DNA of 64,000 nucleotides from Tetracentron sinense (lineage: Eukaryota; Streptophyta; Magnoliopsida; Trochodendrales; Trochodendraceae). Below are positions 1 to 11,557 of the stretch, in pieces; positions within the stretch are counted from its first letter, which is position 1; the number at the start of each line of letters is the position of its first letter. The DNA lies in contig CM026567.1 of assembly GCA_015143295.1 (NCBI GenBank), positions 9,938,416-10,002,415 of the forward strand. Direction: 5' to 3'. The position numbers were made by a program, and so were the translations under genes. The notes below the pieces were generated by a model that saw nothing but the letters and a program-made list of their open reading frames with translations, had not been told where the DNA came from and did no database searches.

Positions 1-464
1 ATTGTTGGTTAGTATTTAGTACCCGCTGAGTATTCCATGCTCAGCCGTACTTCTTATGTCGGTAGGTTCTGAGGGAGCTGCTGCTCCATTTGATGTTTGT
101 GCTCCTGGCCCATGGGTGGAAGAGGAGTACGTCGAGGAACCTTTGGAGGAACCTCCAGTAGAGGGTTACCATTAGGTGGTTGTAGATTCTGAGTGGATAA
201 CTGTGGGTGAGATGAGAGATATACCTTCATGTATTTTGGCGGGTCTGTCCGCACTTTCTTTTGGATTCCTTTTGTGTAAACTTGAATTCGTATATACGTA
301 AAGGTTTGTGTAGACTTCCGCTGTGCTATGTTAGAGTATGTTTCCGTTGTTTATATCCTCTATTGTATATGCTCTGTGGGTTTTTGCAGGTTGGTTGTCA
401 AGCAAGCCATGATTAGTCGCCCAAAGTTCACTCTAACTCCTAGGGTGGGTTTTGGGTCGCGATA
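1..464 (+). repeat. E1 5' LTR, 3' portion
   Basis: Identical in layout to the last 464 bases of the 3' LTR. Its last dinucleotide is TA where the 3' LTR has CA, a C-to-T change. The first base of the window falls inside the LTR, so its start is not visible. Confidence 0.95.
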
Positions 465-468
465 GAAG

Positions 469-480
469 TGGTATCAGAGC
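469..480 (+). other. E1 primer binding site (initiator tRNA-Met)
   Basis: TGGTATCAGAGC, complementary to the 3' end of plant initiator tRNA-Met, four bases after the LTR end. This is the usual minus-strand primer site of Tekay and many copia elements. Confidence 0.93.
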
Positions 481-825
481 TTAGGCTTTAGGTCTCTAGG
501 GTCACTTAGAATCTTATACCACGGCTTGACAAGAGCATATGTCAGGAAAAAAGTTTGGAAGAAAGTAAGTCGGAAGAGAGTCTTGATCCAAGTGTAAGAC
601 TAAACTTTAGTCTTAGTCTAAAATGGTTGCTTTAACCAAGTACTGGTCCTAGGTACGCTAGAACACTAAAGTATAAGTATCATGCGATGAATACTCTGAT
701 GACTTGATGTGATGTATATTAGTATTATACTACTAATACAAATTGAATTATTGTGAAATGGCATTGAAATAAACTGTGGTTTCAAGTTAGACTCATGTGG
801 TGTTATTATTCTCAGGACTTTAGTC

Positions 826-2097
826 ATGAGACGGAACACACGGGGTCGTGGACCACATACCAGAGCTTCATCTTCTTCCAGAGATGAGGATGAGCAGCCG
901 GACCTCTCCCAGGTCTTAGGCTCTATTGCTGAGACACTCGCCATACTGGCGGCTCGGCAGGCTATACCATCATCGGCGGCACCTACTCCACCGCCCGCAG
1001 CTCCAGTACATCGTACCGCTGGAGTTGAGGCTTTTAGGAGATTGAGGCCTCCACCCTTCCATGGGAGTGTGGACCCTCTTGCTGCGGAGGCATGGATCCT
1101 CCAGATGGAGAAGATCTTTGCGGTCCTCTTGCCTACAGAGGAGGATAGAGTAGCATGGGCAGTTTTCATGCTAGAGGGTGAAGCCCACCATTGGTGGTTG
1201 TCCGCATTGAGGACGCGAGATTTGACCATGCAGGGTCAACCTTGGACTTGGGAGGAGTTCAAAGATACTTTTTACAAGAAGTATTTTCCGATTGAAGCAC
1301 GGGAAAAGAAAGATAGAGAATTCATCAACCTTGAGCAAGGTTCGATGTATGTGGCCGCGTATGAGGCCAAGTTCTCGGAGCTATCACGCTTCGCGACACA
1401 TATAATTGCCACCGAGGCAATGAAGGCGAGGAGGTTTGAGCAAGGACTCAAGGATGTCATCATGGAGAAAGTGTTGGTCTTTAGGCACGCCACTTACGCT
1501 GAAGTGGTGGATAAAGCCTTGTTGGTTGAGACCAACTCTGAGGCGGTGTCCAAGAAGAGGGAATTGACGAGAAGCCAATCCAGTAGTTCAGCACCTCTAG
1601 AGAAGCGGGCTCGTACCGGCCCTTATCCGTATGCGTGGCCAGCACCACCGATGAGGCCATCTTATGCGCCTCCAGCTCCCCGGCAGTATGTGCCTCAGGC
1701 ACCGCGACCTCAGGCTCTTCCAGCTCCACGGCCAGTTACACCTCAGACGGTGAGGTATGCTCCACCGTCGGCCCCTCTGACTTATACACACAAGGTCTGC
1801 ACTTCATGCGACCGAAGGCACCCGGCAGGAGATTGCCGAAGAGCATCGGGTGGATGTTTTCATTGTGGTCGCCAGGGCCATATGATCAGGGATTGCCCCA
1901 GTCGGCATTTACCAGGCCAGTCTCAGGGGATTAGGCCATCAGCACGCCCAGCAGGATCATATCAGGCGTCATCTCAGACTACCCGGTCTACACCTCAATC
2001 TCGCCAAGCGAACCAGGGGCGAGTTTTTGCCTTAACAGAGGGTGATGCACTTGCATCTGACGATGTAGTGCATGGTACGCAGTTGCAGCTTATTTAA
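826..2097 (+). CDS. E1 Gag (423 aa if unspliced)
   Basis: Capsid/nucleocapsid polyprotein of E1. The start ATG follows a 345-base leader after the primer site. The N-terminus is basic and low-complexity; a Retrotrans_gag-type region with HHWW and YKKYFP motifs spans roughly residues 75-190. A proline/alanine-rich linker follows, then two zinc knuckles: a shortened one (C-x2-C-x3-H-x4-C) and a canonical one with C344, C347, H352 and C357. The frame is intact, unlike pol. The last seven codons lie inside a putative intron (2075-2222). Unspliced RNA ends at TAA 2095-2097; spliced RNA would run on into protease. Expected to assemble cytoplasmic virus-like particles and bind the RNA. Confidence 0.9.
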   Translation: MRRNTRGRGPHTRASSSSRDEDEQPDLSQVLGSIAETLAILAARQAIPSSAAPTPPPAAPVHRTAGVEAFRRLRPPPFHGSVDPLAAEAWILQMEKIFAVLLPTEEDRVAWAVFMLEGEAHHWWLSALRTRDLTMQGQPWTWEEFKDTFYKKYFPIEAREKKDREFINLEQGSMYVAAYEAKFSELSRFATHIIATEAMKARRFEQGLKDVIMEKVLVFRHATYAEVVDKALLVETNSEAVSKKRELTRSQSSSSAPLEKRARTGPYPYAWPAPPMRPSYAPPAPRQYVPQAPRPQALPAPRPVTPQTVRYAPPSAPLTYTHKVCTSCDRRHPAGDCRRASGGCFHCGRQGHMIRDCPSRHLPGQSQGIRPSARPAGSYQASSQTTRSTPQSRQANQGRVFALTEGDALASDDVVHGTQLQLI

Positions 2098-2222
2098 TTA
2101 TCCGTAAATTAAACTGTTAAGTATTAATTGATTGTGTACGTACTTGGCATGTTATATATGTATATATACCTACATGTATACACTGTTGATGCATGGATTA
2201 ACTCCGCTAGTTAAAATTTCAG
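2075..2222 (+). other. Putative intron joining E1 gag to pol
   Basis: 148 bases beginning GTACGCAG and ending ATTTCAG, clearly AT-richer than the coding sequence either side, with an ATTAAC branch-like motif about 20 bases before the end. Gag is in a different frame from pol; removal of this segment joins them in frame, reading H-G-T-L-L-V-N-E across the junction. E2 has the equivalent segment at 54072-54206 with the same flanking residues. In-frame TAA at 2095 ends Gag when the segment is kept. Inferred from sequence only; no transcript evidence. Confidence 0.72.
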
Positions 2223-5200
2223 GAACCCTACTAGTCAATGAGTATTTGGCTCGAGTGTTGATTGATACCGGGTCTACTCATTCATTTGTCTCGCCGAGTT
2301 TTTCAGAAGGCTTTTCTGTAGAGCCAAGTCAGCTAGAACCGGAGTTAGCCATTTTGACTCCTCTCGGCAAAACAGTATTGGCAGATAAAGTGTATAGAAA
2401 TAGTGTGGTCCAAGTTGGAAGCCACGAGTTGGTAGTTGATCTCATCGTCCTTGGATTCCAGGACTTTGACGTTATCTTGGGGATGGATTGGTTAGCAGCA
2501 CATCATGGGCATGTAGCTTGCTTTGAGAAGATGGTACTCTTCAAGCCGTTAGAAGGAAAACCATTTCACTTTCGGGGGTTGAAAGGTAGAGATATCGCTC
2601 ATTTTACGGCGTTAAGCTTAGCTAACCCCGAGGCAAAGGACTCATCGACAATTCCAGTCGTGAGTGAATTCCTGGATGTGTTTCCAGAGGAGTTGCCAGG
2701 ATTACCTCCAGACAGGGAGATTGAGTTTGTGATCGAGCTTGCACCAGGCACAGCTCCCATCTTTCGGGCTCCGTATAGAATGGCCCCGGTTGAACTTAAG
2801 GAGTTGAAGACTCAATTGGAGGAATTGCAAGGTCTTGGTTTCATTCGACCAAGTGTCTCACCGTGGGGTGCCCCGGTGTTGTTTGTTAAGAAGAAAGATG
2901 GTTCGATGCGGATGTGCGTCGATTACCGGGAATTGAACAAGGTCACTATAAAGAATAGGTATCCATTGCCTAGAATTGATGATTTGTTCGATCAGTTGAA
3001 GGGAGCGAGATTTTTCTCAAAGATAGATCTTCGATCGGGCTATCACTAGTTGAAGATTAAGGCGAAAGATATTCCCAAAACGGCTTTCTGGACTCGATAC
3101 GGACACTACGAGTTCTTGGTAATGCCTTTTGGTCTCACAAACGCGCCGGTAGCTTTTATGGATTTAATGAACCGGGTGTTCCGACCATACCTAGATCGAT
3201 GCGTAATAGTGTTTGTCGAAGATATCTTGGTGTATTCCCAGACAAGGGAAGATCACATGCGAGACCTTCGCCTTGCTTTGGAAATGCTGAGAGAGCACAA
3301 GCTATACGCTAAACTCAGTAAGTGTGAGTTTTGGTTGGAAGAGGTGGCATTCCTAGGCCACGTTGTTTCTGTGGAAGGCATCTCGGTTGATCCAAAGAAG
3401 ATAGATGCAGTCATGAGTTGGGCGAGGCCCAAGAGTGTCACAGAGATACGTAGTTTCCTTGGATTGGCAGGCTACTACAGGAGATTTGTAGAGGGTTTCT
3501 CTAGCCTTACGGCACCGCTCACTTACCTGACAAGGAAGAACGCCAAGTTTGTATGGAGTGATAAGTGCGAGATCAGTTTCTCGGAACAGAAGAAGAGGCT
3601 TACTACAGCCCCTGTCCTTACTGTGCCATCCGGACCTTATGGGTATGAGGTGTATAGTGATGCCTCACACGTTGGACTTGGGTGTGTAGTCATGCAGCAC
3701 AAGAAAGTCATTGCCTATGCATCAAGGCAGTTGAAGGAGCATGAGAAGAATTATCCCACGCATGACTTAGAGCTTGCGGCGGTCGTGTTTGCACTTAAGA
3801 TTTGGCGTCATTACCTTTATGGGTGGAGTTCTATGTGTTTACCGTTCACAAGAGTCTCAAGTATCTCTTTTCCCAAAAGGAGCTGAATCTAAGGCAACGG
3901 CGTTGGATGGAATTTTTGAAAGACTATGACTGTACCATTCAATACCACCCGGGTAAAGCAAATGTAGTGGCTGATGCTTTGAGTAGAAGACCCCCGGGGT
4001 TATTAGCATACATGTTGGTGCAAGAATGGAAGCTACTTGAAGACTTGGTAAATCTGGACATTAGTGTGAATGACTCTGTTCGTAGTCCTATCTTGGCAAA
4101 TGTCATGGTTCAGCCATACATTATAGATTTGATCAAAGAATACCAAGCCACGGATGCTGAATTGTTGGCTTATCGGGACAAGGAAGTTGCTAAGGGTAGT
4201 GAGGGCTTCTCTCTCACTAGTCGGGATGCTATCACATTCAAGGGAAGGCTGTGCGTCCCAGCCAATGCAGATCTTCGAAGAGAGATTTTGGATGAAGCAC
4301 ACCGTTCAAAGTACACAGTGCATCCAGGGGGTACAAAAATGTACCGGAACCTCAAGAGTCACTTTTGGTGGCGGAATATGAAGAGGGAGGTTGCGGAATA
4401 TGTAGCACGGTGCTTGGTGTGTCAACAGGTAAAGCAGAACACATGCGGCCCGCAGGTCTATTACAGTCCCTTCCGATTCCCGAGTGGAAATGGGAGAACA
4501 TATCCATGGATTTCATAGTTGGCTTGCCAAAGACGGCAAGGGGCTCAGATGCGATATGGGTAGTAGTGGATTGTTTGACGAAGTCCGCTCACTTCTTACC
4601 TTACCGAACTACTTTCAACTCTAGTCAGTTAGCCGCTTTGTACATCAAGGAAGTGGTGAGGTTGCACGGAGTGCCCGTTAGTATTGTGTCAGATCGGGAT
4701 CCAAGATTCACATCACGATTCTGGAAAAGCTTCCAAGAGGCTATGGGTTCCCGACTTGATTTCAGCACCGCTTTTCATCCACAGACGGATGGACAAACCG
4801 AGAGAGTGAACCAAGTCATTGAAGACATGCTTCGGGCTTGTATGTTGGATTTCAGAGGCAGTTGGGAAGAGCACTTGCCTTTGGTTGAATTCGCCTATAA
4901 TAACAGCTATCAGGCAAGTATCCAAATGGCACCATTTGAGGCCTTGTATGGGCGAAGTTGTAGGTCTCCTCTCTATTGGGATGAGGTAGGAGAAAGGAAA
5001 GTACTTGGTCCGGAGTTGATTGAGCAAACTGCAGGCACAGTTAAGATCATTCGGGATCGATTGAAAGCCGCTCAAGATCGCCAGAAAAGTTATGCGGATA
5101 CGCGCCGTAGGGACTTGGAATTTCAAGTAGGGGATCAAGTCTTTGTGAAAGTATCTCCTAGCAAAGGAATCATGAGATTTGGCAAGCGAGGAAAGCTCAG

Positions 5201-5546
5201 TCCTCGGTATGTTGGGCCTTTTGAGATTTTCACACGAGTTGGTGAGGTTGCTTACAGGGTAGCTCTCCCACCTCACATGGCCGCAGTTCACAACGTCTTC
5301 CATGTGTCTATGCTTCGGAAGTACATTGCGGATCCTTCGCATGTCATAGACTTGGAACCGTTGGAGATTCGAGAGGACCTCACCTTGATTGAACAGCCGG
5401 TTCAGATTTTGGATCGAAGAGATCAGGTGCTTCACAACAAGACAATCCCTTTGGTTCTTGTGTAATGGCAACACCATGCTCGGGAAGAAGCTACATGGGA
5501 GCGTGAAGCCGAAGTCAAAGCAAAGTACCCAGAATTAATTGAATGA
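2223..5546 (+). pseudogene. E1 Pol: protease-RT-RNase H-integrase-chromodomain, disabled
   Basis: Protease motif DTGSTHSF near 2263-2286 is intact. RT follows with [16 protein letters not shown]. Lesions: TAG at 3047-3049 where relatives have Gln after GY(Y/H); the RT catalytic box reads FVED (Glu codon 3218-3220) instead of FIDD; a one-base loss near 3825 in RNase H; RNase H motif FTVH instead of FTDH; a one-base loss near 4432 just after the integrase HHCC finger; TAA at 5463-5465 inside the chromodomain. Integrase core ([30 protein letters not shown]) and the GPF/Y module ([11 protein letters not shown]) are readable. The chromodomain (EEATWERE) ends at TGA 5544-5546. Normally makes and integrates the cDNA; this copy cannot without help. 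Confidence 0.92.
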
Positions 5547-5633
5547 GTTTTGTATTGGTTTTGTGTATGACTTGTAATTTTGTTTTGATTTGTAATGCGG
5601 TTATCGTCTGAATTTCGAGGACAAAATTTTTGT

Positions 5634-5645
5634 AAGGGGGGAGGA
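5634..5645 (+). other. E1 polypurine tract
   Basis: Twelve purines directly abutting the TG that starts the 3' LTR; the plus-strand priming site. Confidence 0.9.
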
Positions 5646-8181
5646 TGTAGAGCCTCAGACTTTTTCATGCTTAATACATGACACTTTCGTTGCCATTTTA
5701 CCTTCAAAGAGGTATAATTAATAAATAAGGAAGAAATTGGAAATTTTGAAATGTCACAAATGTTCCTTTTCGAAGTACGAACCCAACGCAAGTTGAATCG
5801 TCAAAATCGGATGAACGAGTCAAAAGATATGGCCAAAACAGTCTGGACCTACAGGCAATCGTAGCTCGGTTATGCACTGAGGACGTAGCTTGGTTAGGCA
5901 CTAAGGACGTAGCTCAGAAGGAGCTAAGGACGTAGCTCTGATAACGTACTTTGATAACGTATACGTTGTGCATTCGTTGTGCAACAGACAGCGGGTGCGT
6001 CGTGCAGCAGACAACGTGTACGTTGTACAGCACAACGGGCACGTTGTACATAAGACAACGGATAACGAGCTCAGCACTATGCACGACACAACGGACAACG
6101 AGTTGGCGCTATTCACAGCACAACGAGTTGGCACTATTCACAGCACAACGGGTTGGCGTTGTTCACAGCACAACGAGTTGGCACTATTCACAGCACAACG
6201 GGTTGGCGCTGTTCACAGCACAACGAGTTGGCGCTGTTCACAGCACAACGAGTTGGCACTATTCACAGCACAGCGTGTTTGGTACTATACACAGCACAAC
6301 GTGTTTGGTACTATACACAGCACAACGTGTTTGGCACTCGTGTTGTTGCATAAATTTCAGTAAGGGTATTATGGTCTTTTGGTCGGTTCACTCTTACCTT
6401 AAGAGTCTTGCCCGAGTCTTTAGGGCATCATTCGACACTTAGAGAGTTTGAGAGAATAGGAGAAAGGGGAGAAGGCGATTCCAACCTAGGGCTTGTCTTT
6501 CGAAGAGAAATCAAAGGGTTTTGAGACCCTAGATCACTTCAAGTCCGGTTTTTCTCCAAGATCACGGCTCAAACACACGTGGAGAGCATTCTCCAAGCTA
6601 GGACAGTAGCTACACGGTCGTTTTGGAAAGGGGTTCTTCCTCATTTCTTCAAGGTTGGTACTTCTTACTACCCTCCTAGTTATAGTTCCTCTTTTCCCCT
6701 TTATTTCTTTTGATTTTCCTTCATGTACACATGTGCTATGAGATGGATGGTGGTGAATGGTGAATGGTGAATGGTGAATGGAGATGGAATGGGCGATTGG
6801 ATGCCAATGGTTGTGTTGTGATGATTAAAATGGGGAGGGCATTGTTCCAATAATGAACATACATGCATGATCTGAGCAAAACCCATCTAGAAAAGCATGT
6901 TGTAGGGTAAATGAATAATGAACACACCATGTTTGATGAAATGCCAAGGTGAATAAAGTGAGTTGTAAATTAGGAAATGCATGCCTAATAAATTATGGAT
7001 GTTGCTAGGGCCTATGATAGTGTGTTTTCTTGCTTTCCCTAAATGATGTGAATATTACATTGCTCAATCATTGATGTTATATGTGTTGTGAAATTTCCCC
7101 ATATGTCATATTTAAATTTAAATGCAAGTATATACACGGTTCCCACGAGCACGGCATGCATGACATGATTTATCGAGGTTTTCAAGAACATGGTTAGAGG
7201 TGGGACATATCCTACGATATGTTTTACCTCGCTTTTCACAAGAAAACAAGAACCAACATTCCACGAGGGGTCTCCCCTCGCTCACAAGTGCATATAATGA
7301 AGAAGGGCCTCCCTTCCCTCGCAAGTACATACATATCATGAAGAAGGGTCTCCCTTCCCTCTCAAGTGCATTGCATAAAGAAGGGTCTCCCTTCCCTCTC
7401 AAGGCATCTCACAAGCGCATCTCACAAGTACATCCCACAAGAATATCTCACAAGTTACATGATCACAAGCAAGCACGCATGACATGCATGACATGACACG
7501 ACATACAAGAATCAAGCAAGATAGACAAGACAAGCTTTCAAGTACGAAAAGATATTTCAAGCCAAGTCAAGTGCACGATGTTTTCAAGAGGTTTCATCGG
7601 CTTTTTACGAAATGCAAGCATGATTATAAATTGCTTTACTTCCTTGTATGATATGAATTGTTACCGTCTGACATATATGAATTGCTCCTGATTATGTATT
7701 GCCATTTTTATGCTATAATTGTTGGTTAGTATTTAGTACCCGCTGAGTATTCCATGCTCAGCCGTACTTCTTATGTCGGCAGGTTCTGAGGGAGCTGCTG
7801 CTCCATTTGATGTTTGTGCTCCTGGCCCATGGGTGGAAGAGGAGTACGTCGAGGAACCTTTGGAGGAACCTCCAGTAGAGGGTTACCATTAGGTGGTTGT
7901 AGATTCTGAGTGGATAACTGTGGGTAAGATGAGAGATATACCTTCATGTATTTTGGCGGGTCTGTCCGCACTTTCTTTTGGATTCCTTTTGTGTAAACTT
8001 GAATTCGTATATACGTAGAGGTTTGTGTAGACTTCCGCTGTGCTATGTTAGAGTATGTTTCCGCTGTTTATATCCTCTATTGTATATGCTCTGTGGGTTT
8101 TTACAGGTTGGTTGTCAAGCAAGCCATGATTAGTCGTCCAATGTTCACTCTAACTCCTAGGGTGGGTTTTGGGTCGCGACA
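5646..8181 (+). repeat. E1 3' LTR, complete (2536 bp)
   Basis: Starts TGTAGAGCC and ends CGCGACA, directly after the polypurine tract and directly before TTAAC. The 5' 180 bases (to 'aaaagatatggccaaaa') and the block from about 6361 resemble E2, so the two belong to one family. Between them lie two arrays absent from E2: four degenerate units starting CGTAGCT (5860-5940) and a 25-bp array (6096-6340). Further short repeats lie at 6751-6781 (7-bp units) and 7298-7405 (about 40-bp units). I see no clear TATA box, unlike in E2, E3 and A. Confidence 0.93.
6096..6340 (+). repeat. 25-bp tandem array in E1 LTR
   Basis: Seven 25-bp units (first base 6096, then every 25 to 6246) followed by two 26-bp variants and a partial copy. 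Each begins CAACG(A/G)GTTGGC and ends TTCACAGCA. Degenerate relatives extend upstream to about 5980. It lies in the U3 part of the LTR, where E2 has palindrome repeats instead. Confidence 0.95.
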
Positions 8182-9403
8182 TTAACATCTTCTCAGACAT
8201 CTGTCTATATGGCTTTGATGTGCCAATCGGCAATGTCCAATACACAGGACTAACTCCGTTGGGTCATGTACACAATGTTTGGAGAAGTATGTAAACACTC
8301 AATAAGGAATCCACAACTCCTTAATTGGAGATAATAATATCAAGGTGATACTTGTTGAATTGAACTGTTAAATCCAGTACTAGTGCTTTTTGGTGAAATG
8401 GTCTTTATCGAAGATGATATTTTCAATATCAAAAAAAATATATATATATGTTAGTTCTTTTCTAATGTTTCTTCAAAAGTGTTTTGGAAGTTCAGTTCAA
8501 TGAAAAAGTAATCATGAGAAAGGGTTCTATTCATAAGTTAGGGACTAGACATTGGAATTGTTCCAATCCTTGAAGCTTACGAGTGATATCGGAATGTAAA
8601 AGGATTATTTGTAATTAAATTGTGAGATAGTACTTATAAGTAATTCTCTATTTTCTGGGGGTTAATCACATTGTGTTAATGGACATTATTGTGATTGGTG
8701 GAAGTCCAGGGATATAGATAAAATTCTATAATCCTAATAGAGTGATAGGAAAGGTGTTTCCTAGTAACAATGCTTTAACCAAAAGGTTGAGTACTTAGTC
8801 CCACAACCGGAAATATGAGATCTCTTTAGATCCCACACACAAAGAACTTCTTAAAATGTTTAATTTATTTATTAATTAAATTAATTAATTTCTCTAAATA
8901 ATCACTATATGGTATAGTGAAGCTCTACAAGGTGGAATCACATTGGATGTGAAAAACCAAATGGGTAGGACTCATTCGGGATTTTAATAAGAGATCAAAT
9001 GTGACCTTTAGGGTTTAGGAAACCTTAAGGGGCGTGTGGAGTGGGGCCCACCTAGGATGGGATGCCCACTTCAAAGAGGAAGTCTTATTTTAATAATTTC
9101 TAATTAATTAACACCTTATTGGATGAGGTTAGTTAGTTAGTTAGTTACTAATTAAAGATTCCCTAATTGTTAGGGATTCCATTAGTTAGTTATTAATTCA
9201 AGATTCTTTATTGGATAAGGATAAGATTAGTTACCAATGGATAAGGTAATTTCTTTTAAGATTAATCCCAATTGGATTTGGAGAATAATCAAGAAAGAAA
9301 ACTATTGAGGAATCCTAATTGGATTAGGATAAGGTTAAGGAATTATAATTGGATTACAATTCAAGCAACCAAGAGGGAACTTAATATAAAGGAGTGGATG
9401 CCC
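8182..9403 (+). repeat. A1: family A copia-type LTR fragment, forward
   Basis: Matches 36788-38037 of the complete solo LTR. E1 interrupts it on the left; on the right it stops just after the TATA region, at the start of a reversed copy (A2). Family A LTRs begin TGTTGGAC..ATATGCCCT and end GCATACTTTCA. That start resembles Angela/Tork-type Ty1/copia LTRs, which is the basis for the assignment. Confidence 0.85.
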
Positions 9404-11557
9404 TAAAAGTATGCCTCTTTTTTAATTTTAGAAACACAGTTCTTGGGGGGGCATACATCGAATCCCAAGATCTGACTAAGATTCTAATTGATTTTATTCA
9501 ATGAAGGTTAGAATAACATTCACCTTTGCGACTATGAAATTGTTAAGTCAAATCCACGTTAGAATAGTACTCGCAAAACTTCACAAGTGTCAAGTCTCCT
9601 GTCGATTCACACGAACCTTCTTTTTCCTTTAAAGCTTTCTCTAATGCAAGCTAATGGCCCTTCCAAATTTCCAGCTCTAGGAATCTTGAATAAAAGATCT
9701 AATCTTTATTGATCAAGAACCTTTCTTGATGAACAAGATGAATTCTTTCTTTTCCTCAAGATCCAATCAAGAAGACAAAAGAAGAGAGAGATGGGTGTGA
9801 CCGTACACCTCAAGGAGAGAGAGAGGAGGGCGTGAGGTTTGAGGAGAGAGGAGAAGTTTTTCCAAATCTGGAAATTCTGGAAAATTCAAGAATGCCCAAA
9901 GCCTTGGACGTCCATCCCTTTTATAGGCTTCATTGGTTGCTTGCAACCAAAGTTTCCTAATCCTTATCCAATAAGGATTCCTCAATTAGTTTCCTATTTG
10001 GTTTCTCCATAATTAATTAGGAATAATCAAAATAGAAACTAATCTCATCCATTAGTGTCCAACTAATCTTATCCTTATCCTAATCCAATTAGGTTTCCTT
10101 GAGTAGCAAGAAACTAATAGAATCCTTGTCCAACAAGGAATCTTTAATTAGTAACTAACTCTAACTAACTAACTAACCTTATCCAATAAGGATATTAGTT
10201 ATTAGAAACTAATTAAAATAATAATAACAATTATTATTTCCTCCTTGCAGTGGGCATCCCACCCTAGGTGGGTCCCACCCCATACGCCCAAAGAGCTTCC
10301 AAAACCCTCTTGGTCACTTAAATTATTCTTTTATAATAATTCCCAATGGGTCCTACCGATTTGGTTTTTCACATCTAATGTGATTCCACCTTTTAGAGCT
10401 TCACTATACCATATAGTGATTACTTAGAGAAATTAATTAATTTAATTATAAATTAAATTAAATACTTTAAGAAAGTCCTTGTGTGTGGGATCTAAAGGGA
10501 TCTCCTATTTCCGGTTGTGGGACCAAGTATTTCACCTTTTTGGTTGAAGCATTGTTACTAGGAAACACCTTTCCTATACCCCATTAGGATTATAGAATTT
10601 TATCTATATCCCTAGACTTCCACCAATCACAATTAATGTCCATTAACACAATGTGATTAACCTCCAGATTTTAGAGAATTGCTTGTAAATACCATCTCAC
10701 AATATATTTACAAATAAATCCTTCCACATTCCGATATCACTTGTAAGCTTTCGGGATTGGAACAATTCCACTGTCTTAGTCCCTAGCTTATGAATAGAAC
10801 TCTTTCTCATGATTACTTTTCATTGAATTGAACCTCCAAAACATTTTTGAAGAAACATTAGAAAAGAACTGACATATATATTTTTTCATATTAAAAATAT
10901 CAACTTCGATAAAACCATTTTACCGAAAAGCACCAGTATTGGATTTAACAGTTCAGTTCAACAAGTATCACCTTGATATCATTATCTCCAATTAAGGAGT
11001 TGTGGATTCCTTATTGAGTGTTTACACACTTCTCCAAACATTGTGTACATGACCCAATGTACCCGGAGTTAGTCCTGTGTATTGGACATTGCCGATTGGC
11101 ACATCAAAGCCATATAGACAGATGTCTGAGAAGATGTTATCTCTCAGGTCTAAGGACAATTTTTCAAATAGATTACCCTAATACAATCTGACAGTGTATT
11201 CCATAGGGTATCCACTAGTGACCCCGTTCAGCATTATGTACTTGCTACATATACTCACATGTTAGTCAAGAGTCACCACTCTCTGTGAATAAGATTCATC
11301 ACACTATCTCATAGAACTACACATGTGCAAGCCATGATGAAGTATGGCGCCCAACCAGTACTTTAGAGGCTTCGAATAATATTAGGTTTACAAGGAACCG
11401 GAAAATCATATCTCCTCGCAACCTTTGCATGATTTTCCTACAATGTTACCTATGGAACTTTATGTCTTCATCATATGAGACAGTAATTAATATAAATACC
11501 CTTTATAGTTGGTTGTGTGAATATGATGCTTATCTAATCAACATGAAAAAGTCTCTT
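9404..11557 (-). repeat. A2: family A LTR, reverse, missing its first ~30 bases
   Basis: Reads as the reverse complement of the solo LTR at 36341-38527, from the LTR end (TAAAAGTATGCC, normally TGAAAG) to about 30 bases short of the LTR start, where similarity stops at GTCTCTTA. With A1 it forms an inverted repeat with arms of about 1.2 kb around a spacer of about 490 bases. Confidence 0.85.

Larger units (their letters stand above)
1..8181 (+). mobile_element. E1: Ty3/gypsy chromovirus, Tekay/Del-like, 5' end outside window
   Basis: Order seen: 3' part of the 5' LTR, initiator-tRNA-Met primer site, gag, protease, reverse transcriptase, RNase H, integrase, chromodomain, polypurine tract, complete 3' LTR. 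Integrase C-terminal to the RNase H and a terminal chromodomain place it among chromoviruses; the long (2.5 kb) LTR and protein motifs fit Tekay/Del. Bases 1-464 align without gaps to 7718-8181 with 8 differences (about 1.7%), so insertion is fairly recent. The 3' flank starts TTAAC, the expected 5-bp duplication, and continues as a family A LTR, so E1 sits inside an older copia-type LTR. Pol carries two in-frame stops, two frameshifts and active-site changes, so the copy is not autonomous. Confidence 0.93.

Noticed and set aside
4713..5477. 254-codon frame on the minus strand
   Set aside because: Shadow of E1 integrase; no recognised protein on that strand.
6096..6340. Possible CRISPR-like array or repeat protein
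   Set aside because: Units are contiguous without spacers, the period of 25 breaks any frame, and the context is a plant LTR.
1..8181. E1 inserted as an already dead copy, mobilised in trans
   Set aside because: With about 1.7% LTR divergence, roughly 40 later changes are expected in the coding region, enough for the lesions seen; the data cannot separate the two.
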